Source of the DNA: Bacteroidota bacterium
GTDB taxonomy: Bacteria; Bacteroidota; Bacteroidia; Cytophagales; Cyclobacteriaceae
NCBI GenBank assembly: GCA_023393375.1
Contig: JAEWLI010000184.1
Location: forward strand, 1 to 42,324
DNA: 42,324 bases
Reading direction: 5' to 3'
The notes beneath the pieces were generated by a model, which was given only the letters and a program-made list of their open reading frames with translations, ran no database searches and was not told the origin of the DNA. How positions within the stretch are numbered: the stretch's first letter is position 1; every line of letters starts with the position of its first letter. Positions 35,335-42,324 of this stretch are shown here, piece by piece. Made by a program: the position numbers and the translations under genes.

Positions 35335-35470
35335 TGTAAATTTAAATATAATTTTTTAAAGGCAAATGAAGTCATTAATATAAGTTATGAATTTACTCAG
35401 TTAGCATAACCCTTCATAAATGGACATATACTTGTAAAAGTAGTAATATGGCTACTATGCGATATCTTCT

Positions 35471-35776
35471 CTACGAAAATAAAGCAGCACTACCTATGAT
35501 TGCACCAAAAATGACCAGCAAGAAAATAATACCAATAAGTGAAATTACTAAACCCGCAATAGCAAATCCTCGAGGGGTTTTAAAAATTCCTATGGCTGAG
35601 AAGATTAATCCCAACATCCAAATAATCCACCCTAAAAATGGAACCCATCCAAGGAAGATAGCTATTAATGCAAGAATAAACCCTGCTGTTCCAATTCCAT
35701 TGGAACTCTTTTCAGATTGCTGAATTATCACGGTTTGCCCTGATTGATTGGGTGGGTTCTGGTAAACTTGTGTCAT
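35471..35776 (-). CDS. Small DUF4190-like membrane protein
   Basis: A 101-residue protein with a polar N-terminus of about 25 residues rich in Gln, Asn and Ser, then membrane segments (GFILALIAIFLGWVPFLGWI; MLGLIFSAIGIF; FAIAGLVISLIGIIFLLVIF). The FALA-type pattern of paired glycine-rich helices, GIFKTPRGFAIAGLVIS, fits the small DUF4190-like family of unknown function. It is a single gene, leftward. The codon pattern and strong hydrophobicity favour this strand over the opposing frame. Confidence 0.65.
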   Translation of the reverse strand: MTQVYQNPPNQSGQTVIIQQSEKSSNGIGTAGFILALIAIFLGWVPFLGWIIWMLGLIFSAIGIFKTPRGFAIAGLVISLIGIIFLLVIFGAIIGSAALFS

Positions 35777-36083
35777 TGTTTTTAGGTTTTTGAGATGTCT
35801 TACTCGTATGGCTTTTCAGTATCGCCCCGTTTTTTGATGGTATCTGGACTCCAAGAAACAAGTATTTTTTGTAAAAATCATTTTTTATAATTTCTACTTC
35901 TATAATTTAAGTTGTTCCTGCTGTGAATTTCCCGTTTATAGCACTTAATAATTAGATGATGAAACTACTTAATATGTAAGTCAAATTTACAAGTAATTTT
36001 AAAAAAACCTAATTTAAATTAACTTAAATCCATTCCACATATTGGAATAATATAAATATTTTTTCAATTACAGTACATGAGGG
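35777..36083. other. Intergenic region without a recognisable gene
   Basis: 307 bp, A/T-rich. On the minus strand, 35806-35880 reads as a short peptide-like tail (ILVSWSPDTIKKRGDTEKPYE, then stop) without a start codon. It is too short to call and may be a degraded remnant or chance. No terminator for the peroxiredoxin gene is obvious. Confidence 0.4.
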
Positions 36084-36650
36084 TCAAAAAACTGAATTGT
36101 AGATTATCTTCATTATTTTTACTATCTGTAATATCGATTCAATTTTAGGATGATCACCAAAGTGTTTTCCATAATAGGCCAACTGTATTGTACCAACTGG
36201 GTCTATCAGAAAGCTGGCAGGCATAAGATTCGGATCAGCATCAACCTCAATGTTTTTATGTTTACTTCTCAAAGCATTAAATATTAATTGAGGATGAAGC
36301 AAGAGCCGGACAGCTCCGATAAATGAGGATTCTGTAACCCCATATGCCCTATAAATATTCTTGTTCTTATCGGATAGCATTGGAAAAGGTGATTTATCAC
36401 CTCCTGAATGACGTAAAAGACTGTCTTTGTCTGAAGGCCATATAGCGATAACTTCTATATTGTACTTCTCAAAGCTTTCATAATGACGTGTCAATTCATT
36501 GGTTCTCAAATTACAAAACGGGCATGCTGCAAAACGATGAAATGAAAGATAAACCCATTTCCCGTTTGCGGGTACGCTGATTTTGTTGCCCCATAAATCT
36601 TTGGTATCAATCACTGGAGCAGTATCTCCTACCTTGATAAGTTTTTTCAT
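36084..36650 (-). CDS. Peroxiredoxin-like protein (AhpC/TSA family)
   Basis: A 188-residue thioredoxin-fold protein with C43 and C46 in AACPFCNLRTNEL, the peroxidatic-type segment of AhpC/TSA proteins with a CxxC instead of the lone cysteine. IAIWPSDKDSLLRHSG, PFPMLSDKNKNIYRAYGV and SFLIDPVGTIQLAYYG are hallmark segments of the family. It would reduce peroxides or act as a thiol reductase in the cytosol; there is no signal peptide. It overlaps the upstream membrane protein by 4 bp (ATGA), so the pair is translationally coupled and functionally linked. Confidence 0.85.
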   Translation of the reverse strand: MKKLIKVGDTAPVIDTKDLWGNKISVPANGKWVYLSFHRFAACPFCNLRTNELTRHYESFEKYNIEVIAIWPSDKDSLLRHSGGDKSPFPMLSDKNKNIYRAYGVTESSFIGAVRLLLHPQLIFNALRSKHKNIEVDADPNLMPASFLIDPVGTIQLAYYGKHFGDHPKIESILQIVKIMKIIYNSVF

Positions 36651-37132
36651 TTGTACGCTTTAGTTAAAAGAATTTTCAATATTAAAATTTGTATTACGAT
36701 CAGCATGGGTACATAAACCGAGACAGTAAAATAGTTTGTCCCAAGAGGGAGTTGATACACTTTTTCGCTCATGGCCAAGGTCAGTACTACCAATACATCA
36801 ATGACGCTCACTATAGAAAAAATCCAGGTGAAAGTAACGGCAGACTTCTTTTTGGACTTGAGCAAGATCAATGCTACCAATGCCAATATCCCGGAAAGGA
36901 AATCTCCATGAGCTACTATTTCTTTGAGATAAAGAGGAAAATCAGGCGAGACCTGTTCTGGCATGAATAACGAAAGCGGCAAATACCGAAAGACATTAAT
37001 AAGAAGCATTAATGCTAAAATATCAAATTTGGTTTCTTTTGTGATTTTGGGAACCACATACCATTTTAATATGAGAAAAAATACCAACATGCTAAAGGTA
37101 CACTGCACGCCTAATACTACTAAGGGATCCAT
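36647..37132 (-). CDS. Four- to five-helix membrane protein coupled to the peroxiredoxin gene
   Basis: From ATG 37132 the protein has 161 residues (MDPLVVLGVQ...). An upstream in-frame GTG at 37165 would add 11 residues, but a -7-like TAACTTTG at 37165-37172 covers that codon, so it would be untranscribed if the element is used. Five hydrophobic stretches are seen, including FSMLVFFLILKWYVV, ILALMLLINVFRYLPL and YVPMLIVIQILILKILL. No catalytic motif or family is recognised. Its last bases overlap the peroxiredoxin start by 4 bp, which suggests a redox-related role in the membrane, by inference only. Confidence 0.65.
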   Translation of the reverse strand: MDPLVVLGVQCTFSMLVFFLILKWYVVPKITKETKFDILALMLLINVFRYLPLSLFMPEQVSPDFPLYLKEIVAHGDFLSGILALVALILLKSKKKSAVTFTWIFSIVSVIDVLVVLTLAMSEKVYQLPLGTNYFTVSVYVPMLIVIQILILKILLTKAYK

Positions 37133-37164
37133 ATCATTTTGTTTTATTTGATGAATAACTTCCA

Positions 37165-37172
37165 CAAAGTTA
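37165..37172 (-). promoter_or_regulatory. Candidate -7 element before the membrane protein gene
   Basis: The minus strand reads TAACTTTG, an exact TAnnTTTG match, 33 bp before ATG 37132. It implies a leader of about 26 nt and supports that ATG over the GTG at 37165. No -33 element is at proper spacing. Confidence 0.35.
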
Positions 37173-37246
37173 TCATCTGGGATTCCCTGAGAACTGCGAT
37201 ATAAGGTTCAAAAAACAGGACTTATGGCTCAGCGTATATGAAAGGG

Positions 37247-38132
37247 CTATTTTTGATTTGATTTTCTGTATTCTGATGGTAGAATATTAAATTTCTGATA
37301 AAAAAGTCTAGAGAAATATGAGCTGTCTTCGTAACCTACATGAAAACTAATCTCACTTACAGTAAGCGACGAATGAACCAGCAGATCTGCCGCCTTTTTC
37401 ATCCGCTTATTGCGAATATAGTTTGCCGGAGTATCATCAAAGTGTTTTTTTGAATTCCCTTTTGAAGGTGGAAAGGCTTTGACCCGCTAAAAAAGCCATT
37501 TGGCCAAGGCTTAGATTCGAATAAAGGTGAGACTCAATTACATCTGCTATACTCGCTTTTTGTGGGGTAAATAAATAACTGTAAAGCTCTAATATGGTAG
37601 CTGCAGCTTCGGTATGGAGCAAGAGCAGAATAAGCTCTTTAATCTTGAGATAGAGTATTTCTTCTTTGGCCATCTCCGGATTATCGAAATAAAAATTGAG
37701 ACTTTCTATAAAATGATCAATGACATTTTTTTGAGAAAGGCTGTAGGTATAATTACCCGTGGTCTTTTGTTTAACAAAAAATGGGATCTCCTCCTTAAAT
37801 ATTTTTTCAAGAATGTCAGGGAAAAAATGGATCACACATACTTCACAAATGCCCGAAGCACTATTTTGGAAAAGATCGGCAAAATAGGTTCCACATTTTA
37901 ATAAAACACTTTCATTCTCTTTGATGGTGATTTTTTCAGTGGGTGCTGCGATATGGGATCCACCTTCTCTAAAATACAGGAAACATGCTTCGTTTTGAAA
38001 AACAGGGTTTTGACGCAGAGGTGGGTGAACTTTTAGTTTCTCGATAACCGTTCTTCCGTTTAAGTCTATATGCTGTCTATTTTTTATCACTTTATGGATG
38101 TTCTTAAACAATGGAGGTGAACGAAAAAACAA
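37247..38132 (-). pseudogene. AraC-family regulator, frameshifted in an A7 run
   Basis: The open frame stops at 37437 after 231 residues, in the middle of the DNA-binding domain (QSLSTFKREFKKTL). In the next frame the domain continues perfectly: KKHFDDTPANYIRNKRMKKA, then SLTVSEISFHVGYEDSSYFS and RLFYQKFNILPSEYRKS, ending at 37247. The shift lies in seven A residues (37445-37451 on the plus strand as T7); six A would give one 294-residue gene. The first helix-turn-helix is intact and the second is lost. It follows a mutarotase-like gene by 3 bp. Real mutation, sequencing error and polymerase slippage on the A7 run are all possible. Confidence 0.85.
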
Positions 38133-38135
38133 AAA

Positions 38136-38465
38136 TTAATCCTTCCTAAAAACTTCATTCATAACGGCCCAACCAGTCGTTGGGAATTTTTCTCCAACAG
38201 GTAAAAAAAATCCTTTCATATTTGCGAACAGTTCTTTTACAATTTTTGTCTCTGTATATTTTATCCAATCAGCATTGAAGTCAGTCCCATGATATTCAAA
38301 ATAGTTAAACAAAATATCTTCAATGTGAAATACCGTATTGTTTCTGATATTTGAATTTTCAAGAGCTATCAAAAGTTCAGAAGCAGGATCTTTATGTAGA
38401 GCAATGTATTCTTCAAGACATTCAGGTTTAATCCTAATTGCCATTCCAATTCTTCTCATTGTCAA
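38136..38465 (-). CDS. L-rhamnose mutarotase-like protein
   Basis: A 109-residue protein of the RhaM/DUF718 family, whose usual length is about 104. RIGMAIRIKPECLEEYIALH near the N-terminus has the conserved Tyr and His of the active-site helix, and the C-terminus has WAVMNEVFRKD, the family's last helix-strand. RhaM interconverts alpha and beta L-rhamnose. The alternate start of M3 is equally possible. No rhamnose isomerase, kinase or aldolase lies nearby, so the sugar is uncertain; fucose or another deoxysugar is possible. The broken AraC gene follows 3 bp downstream, suggesting a former sugar-responsive unit. Confidence 0.78.
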   Translation of the reverse strand: MTMRRIGMAIRIKPECLEEYIALHKDPASELLIALENSNIRNNTVFHIEDILFNYFEYHGTDFNADWIKYTETKIVKELFANMKGFFLPVGEKFPTTGWAVMNEVFRKD

Positions 38466-38555
38466 TTATTAATTAATTCGTTTTTATTTATAAAGCTCAA
38501 GTATGATCAGATCCCTGTTTATAAAATTCAATATCATTACATCTATATTATCATA

Positions 38556-39140
38556 TTATTTATAGTCTTTAATAGACTCAATCATAAAATTTAATTGATC
38601 TTTACAGTTAACACAATTTTTATCAATGCTAGCTTGGATTAAAAACCCTTTTTTTTTGATGGTTTTATAGGTTGTAATTAATTCCTTATTTCCTTCTTGT
38701 TTTGAAAAAGTTCTGCTAAAAACAAATGAAACAGTGGAATTTGGTTTTTTTTCAGCTTCGGAAGTAATTTCATTAACCTGTTCAATTAATTTTTCTGTAG
38801 AAATATTATCCTTGTTTTTGTCAGGTTCTTCAGGATTATTTATAATCTTGTTTAATATCATCCTATAATTTTCCAACTGAATACTGAACTTCGAGTTGTT
38901 TTCTCGGTTATCGAAATCAATGCTGGCTTGATTATCTTGTTTCTTTATTTTCCAACTATCAATGATCTTAATGGAAACACCTAATTTTTTAAAATTTTGA
39001 TATTCAGAATTGAAAGTCTTGTTTGTAGCGTAGTTTTGAGATGATTCTTCTTTTACCTGGCAGCAGCCTGCAATTGAAAAACCAAAAAAACATAAAATAA
39101 AAAAAACTAAATTCATTGTTTTCATAAAGTATTCTTTCAT
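38556..39140 (-). CDS. Lipoprotein of unknown function
   Basis: Starting at ATG 39140 gives a protein that begins MKEYFMKTMNLVFFILCF and has a lipobox-like SIAGC-C. A further ATG at 39125 (MKTMN) is an equally good start, while the longest frame (from 39173) adds residues before the signal peptide and is unlikely. The mature part, about 170 residues, is hydrophilic and Lys/Glu/Asn-rich, with SIKIIDSWKIKKQDNQASIDF and a C-terminal ASIDKNCVNCKDQLNFMI. The CVNC pair may form a disulphide. The shape resembles small proteins that detect or bind ligands, but no family is recognised. Confidence 0.6.
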   Translation of the reverse strand: MKEYFMKTMNLVFFILCFFGFSIAGCCQVKEESSQNYATNKTFNSEYQNFKKLGVSIKIIDSWKIKKQDNQASIDFDNRENNSKFSIQLENYRMILNKIINNPEEPDKNKDNISTEKLIEQVNEITSEAEKKPNSTVSFVFSRTFSKQEGNKELITTYKTIKKKGFLIQASIDKNCVNCKDQLNFMIESIKDYK

Positions 39141-39217
39141 AACCAAATTGTTGAATATTATAGATGATGACAAATCTAAAATATTTATTTGAGAGTAAAC
39201 TTTTATGACAATTTTAT

Positions 39218-39709
39218 TTGTTTAATTTATTCATGCAGGATTACAACACCGATACACGAATCAGGGTGCCGAGGTTTGAAGAATCGAATGGCTTTTATAC
39301 CACCAGGAAAAGAAGCCAAGCCATGTCTAAAATCAGGAGCAAAAATACCAAAGCCGAATTGTTGCTTGGCAAAGCTTTATGGCATTCGGGAATCAGGTAT
39401 AGAAAATATTGTAATACTCTGCCTGGGAAACCTGACCTGGTAAATAAAAAACTAAAATTGGTAATTTTTATTGATGGCGAATTTTGGCATGGCTACGATT
39501 GGGCATCAAAAAAGGAAAAAATTAAAACCAACCGGGCATTTTGGATTCCCAAGATCGAAAGGAATATGCAACGGGACGCTGAAATAAATGAAGTTCTGCA
39601 AAGGCAGGGGTTCAAGATTTTCAGGTTTTGGGAAAAGGAAGTAAAGCAGGAGTTGGGAGCTTGTGTCAAGCAAGTTTTGGATTATGTGTATTTTAGGGAT
39701 CAGATTTGA
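39218..39709 (+). CDS. Vsr-like very-short-patch mismatch endonuclease
   Basis: A 163-residue protein of the Vsr family. AMSKIRSKNTKAELLLGKAL (35-54), LPGKPDLV with catalytic D73, VIFIDGEFWHGYDW with H91 and the FWIPKIERNMQRDAEINEVL helix region are in the usual order. Vsr nicks next to T:G mismatches formed by deamination of 5-methylcytosine. The zinc-site cysteine of E. coli Vsr (FTHGCFWH) is replaced by Glu here, common in Bacteroidota relatives. No cytosine methyltransferase is in the window, so it is an orphan. The first five residues may not be used (Met at residue 6 is an alternative). Confidence 0.82.
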   Translation: MFNLFMQDYNTDTRIRVPRFEESNGFYTTRKRSQAMSKIRSKNTKAELLLGKALWHSGIRYRKYCNTLPGKPDLVNKKLKLVIFIDGEFWHGYDWASKKEKIKTNRAFWIPKIERNMQRDAEINEVLQRQGFKIFRFWEKEVKQELGACVKQVLDYVYFRDQI

Positions 39710-40171
39710 AATTGTTTGAAGGGTTTATAACTGTTTGATTGGATTCTAACTGTAGTGAACGGCATAAGATCTTTGCATGATGACAGTTTGTGTCAGCTTA
39801 CATGCAATTGCTGAAGGAGAAAAAGAACCTTGCCGATTTTATATTAATGTTGATTAGTTCATGTTTTTAAATAGATATCAGGCGTTAATACTCTTAATTC
39901 TTTAACAATATCATTAGCATAATTTCCATAGTATCCATATTAATTGTAGTTTCCCCCATACACCTTACATGGATTTTTAGGAATTTTGAAAATTCGAAAA
40001 ACATTCAATTAGCCAATTACCATTTGTAAAGTCTGTTTTTCGTAGTGCTTTCCTCTCACAACACTATACTTTTTTACATTAAATCACATCAGTGAGTTGT
40101 ATGTCATTAGTATTACTTGATTTTTAATTTATCTCCTTATTTTTATAAAATATATAACTAAAATCAATAAA
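39710..40171. other. Intergenic region without a gene
   Basis: 462 bp, A/T-rich (TATAAAATATATAAC before the next ATG). I see no repeats, terminator or coding segment of note. Confidence 0.6.
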
Positions 40172-41167
40172 ATGAGAATTATCAATTATATAACTTGTTT
40201 GGTCTTAGCCTCCATTGTATTTTCATCCTGTAAAAAGGATGAAGAAGTGACACCTTTGGATCCAAATAATCCTGACTTGGAAACTCCTGAACCAGACTGG
40301 AAATTGATTAACCCTGTCACACTTCTCGATCAGCTAAATATCGACAAGATTACATATTCATATGAAGGAGGGACAACAGTCACTACCTTTCATTATAATT
40401 CAAATGGGAAATTACTAAAACTTGTTGAATACAATGAATATACTAAAGATGTTCTTAAAATGGAGCTTGAGACAGTGTATGAATTCGTATACCAAAATAA
40501 TTCTTTAATAAGGACAACAAGGAATTATAATGATCATGTAATTTTTGGTGAAGATGAATATTACGATGAATATGCAGATTCCCTGGAGTATAGTTATAAT
40601 AACAATGGCCTGATAGATCAAATTAGAATTGTAGATGATGGGCATGAAGATAAAATAGTCACAAGAGAGTACGATATACATAATCGATTGATAAAGCAAG
40701 TAATATCAAATGGTTTAGAGATATTAACGAATTATTATGAATGGGATGGCAATAATATAGTTAAGGCTACTGAATATAGCAAAATATTAAATGATGTTGC
40801 CAGAAAACTTTCATTTTCCCCTTTACATGACAAAATGATTTTAAGTTCGATGTCTGGAAGAATAAAAGCCGAGGATCAGATTCATAGAGAATATTTTTAT
40901 ACAGAATATGATAATAAAAACAATCCTTTATGTTTTATGAGTATCATAAAAGTGCATAACATAAATGAATATTTGCCTCAGAACAATGTTGTAAATGTTT
41001 CCATAAAATTATATTATTTGTATGATGACCATGCAGGAGAACTTGCAGGTGAATGGTCGAATGAATATTCATATGAATATAATAATAATGATCAGGTTAC
41101 AAAAACTTTTACCCTCTATAATGGCATAGGTACGGCTCGAGCAACCATGAGTATCGAGTATAAATAA
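40172..41167 (+). CDS. Lipoprotein with YD-repeat-like (DUF4595-type) strands
   Basis: A 331-residue lipoprotein with lipobox FSSC (C20) followed by an acidic Asp/Pro/Glu linker (about 21-45) of the kind used for surface export. The mature part consists of repeated beta-strand hairpins carrying tyrosine-aspartate/asparagine pairs, e.g. TFHYNSNGKLLKLVEY, LEYSYNNNGLIDQIRI, REYDIHNRLIKQVI and YSYEYNNNDQVTKTF. This is the YD-repeat/DUF4595 style found in many Bacteroidota surface lipoproteins. The function is unknown; cell-surface adhesion or binding is the default guess. It has no operon partner. Confidence 0.65.
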   Translation: MRIINYITCLVLASIVFSSCKKDEEVTPLDPNNPDLETPEPDWKLINPVTLLDQLNIDKITYSYEGGTTVTTFHYNSNGKLLKLVEYNEYTKDVLKMELETVYEFVYQNNSLIRTTRNYNDHVIFGEDEYYDEYADSLEYSYNNNGLIDQIRIVDDGHEDKIVTREYDIHNRLIKQVISNGLEILTNYYEWDGNNIVKATEYSKILNDVARKLSFSPLHDKMILSSMSGRIKAEDQIHREYFYTEYDNKNNPLCFMSIIKVHNINEYLPQNNVVNVSIKLYYLYDDHAGELAGEWSNEYSYEYNNNDQVTKTFTLYNGIGTARATMSIEYK

Positions 41168-41684
41168 AATTGTAACCAAAAACTGCAATAAAAACACCAA
41201 ACATGGTAATGTAATCTAAATCCACTGATTGCAGTGCAAGGTTATGCCCAAAAATGTGTCCATATAAACCTATACTTATACTTGATCAGAATGTGGGACC
41301 TAGGAAGCAACGGTAGGTTATCGTGATCATTACCAGCTCTAAATTCAAAGTTTGATCATGCCTAAACACAATAACCCATTTTTATTCAACACACCCTAAA
41401 CCAATATTTGCAAAGAAGATAAATTTTGATGCAATAGAACGAACATGACATTGACGTCATGTAAAAAGGGTTGAAGTTGTTTGAAAGTTTAAGGTTCAGA
41501 ACACTTTAACTTTCCCGGATTTGGTTTTTTAATCCCATCTAGCCAAATATTAACAATTTTCTATACTTGAAGTTAAGTCTAATATCTAGAAGGAGTGCAT
41601 AATGTGATCCTGGGTTAAAATTTTTTAAACCAAAATTAATTTGTATTTTTTTTAGAATTATTTACTTGTTAATCAGAAGAGTTT
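41168..41684. other. Intergenic region upstream of the adhesin
   Basis: 517 bp. It contains the palindrome CATGAC-ATTGAC-GTCATG (41444-41461) and a long-spaced ACTGCAAT/ATTGCAGT inverted repeat (41182-41189 and 41228-41235). Otherwise it is featureless and has no coding segment. Confidence 0.5.
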
Positions 41685-42324
41685 ATGCGGATAACTTTAC
41701 TTCAATTTATTGTTATAATTTTTATTTTATCACATTCTTCCCCATCATTTTCTTCGACCAACGATCCTTCTGACAGAATTTCTTTATTCATGGCCCCGGT
41801 AGCCGGTGAAGTAACTGATATAATTATTAATGAAGACCATAAAGATCAGGTAACTGCTCAAATTAGTGATTTTTTTAGTGATGATGAAGATGGAAATGGA
41901 AAAAATAACAAGTTTACTTATTCAATAATTTCAAATTCCAATGAAGATCTATTCTCTGAAATCAATTTGAACAAAAACAATGGGCTACTCAGGTTTCGAG
42001 CAGCGAATGATGAGTTTGGGAGCAGTGAATTACTTGTACGGGCAACAGATAATGATGAAGCTTATGCTGAAGCTACATTAATGGTTATAATTCTTCCCGT
42101 CAACGACCGGCCATCTTTTAAGGCCACCAACCCTCCGGCGGTTGATCAGGATGCAGGGAGTCAGACCATAAACAACTGGGCCACTTTTGAGCCTGGTGCA
42201 CCCAACGAATCAGATCAGCAAGCCACTTACCTGATCAGTGATGTTTCCAATGCGGCATTGTTTGCCACTCCTCCTGCCGTTTCCCCCAATGGGACCCTCA
42301 CCTATGAAGCTAATGCCGGTGTTT
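41685..42324 (+). CDS. Secreted cadherin-like adhesin, N-terminal part
   Basis: The frame opens at ATG 41685 and runs off the right edge without a stop (213 residues visible). A signal peptide (about 1-22, LLQFIVIIFILSHSSPSFS) is followed by NEDHKDQVTAQISDFFSDDEDG, a calcium-binding style acidic segment. Cadherin-like repeats follow (about 45-140, ending VIILPVNDRPSF, a signature linker of Cadherin/Big-type domains). The next repeat starts with VDQDAGSQTINNWATFEPG. Proteins with this start are very long, contain many such domains and often end in a T9SS sorting domain. The protein is certainly incomplete here. Confidence 0.8.
   Translation, partial: MRITLLQFIVIIFILSHSSPSFSSTNDPSDRISLFMAPVAGEVTDIIINEDHKDQVTAQISDFFSDDEDGNGKNNKFTYSIISNSNEDLFSEINLNKNNGLLRFRAANDEFGSSELLVRATDNDEAYAEATLMVIILPVNDRPSFKATNPPAVDQDAGSQTINNWATFEPGAPNESDQQATYLISDVSNAALFATPPAVSPNGTLTYEANAGV

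Noticed and set aside
35806..35880. Minus-strand peptide-like tail without a start codon
   Set aside because: It is only about 21 codons before a stop, with no start codon; degraded remnant or chance cannot be separated, so no gene is called.

Overview
The window comes from a low-GC member of the Bacteroidota, most likely a marine-type Cytophagales relative; the species cannot be named from the sequence. Supporting signs are SusC/SusD pairs, a type IX secretion (T9SS) C-terminal sorting domain on an amylase, periplasmic propeller/Y_Y_Y sensor proteins, weak Shine-Dalgarno sequences at most genes, TAnnTTTG-like promoter elements, and REP-like palindromic intergenic repeats.

Layout. 1-2650: repeat-rich DNA around a leftward dinB (DNA polymerase IV) with a palindromic, operator-like sequence at its start. 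2651-6360: a GreA/GreB-like protein, a frameshifted DUF1206 membrane gene, a four-copy tandem repeat array, and an AraC regulator divergent from a secreted two-domain lipocalin-like protein. 6539-12870: a membrane-spanning propeller/Y_Y_Y sensor with a C-terminal LuxR-type helix-turn-helix, a DUF2254 membrane protein, an IPT/TIG lipoprotein and an MtfA-like zinc peptidase.

13299-25850 is the centre of the window: a complete starch/malto-oligosaccharide utilization locus, all rightward: SusC, SusD, SusE/F-like starch-binding lipoprotein, a perfect-stem hairpin/terminator, a T9SS-tagged GH13 amylase, a SusA-like GH13 and a SusB-like GH97 lipoprotein, closed by a strong terminator. The inferred flow is cell-surface cutting by the T9SS amylase, capture and TonB-driven import by SusCDE, and periplasmic completion by the SusA-like and GH97 enzymes. 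The locus is bracketed by two propeller/Y_Y_Y sensors: the DNA-binding one upstream at 6539 and one with a SpoIIE-type PP2C phosphatase output immediately downstream at 26185. Three phased TTAACC-type repeats lie about 230 bp upstream of susC and are candidate activator sites.

29545-42324 is ordinary accessory and housekeeping content: a small secreted protein, a gntP-lysA pair, a frameshifted small membrane protein, a carboxylesterase lipoprotein, a small membrane protein, a two-gene membrane protein/peroxiredoxin unit, an L-rhamnose mutarotase-like gene followed by a frameshifted AraC gene, lipoproteins, a Vsr-like endonuclease, and the start of a cadherin-like adhesin that runs off the right edge. 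Three genes (DUF1206, the small membrane protein and the second AraC) are each broken by a single base. I found no rRNA, tRNA, CRISPR array, transposase or prophage.
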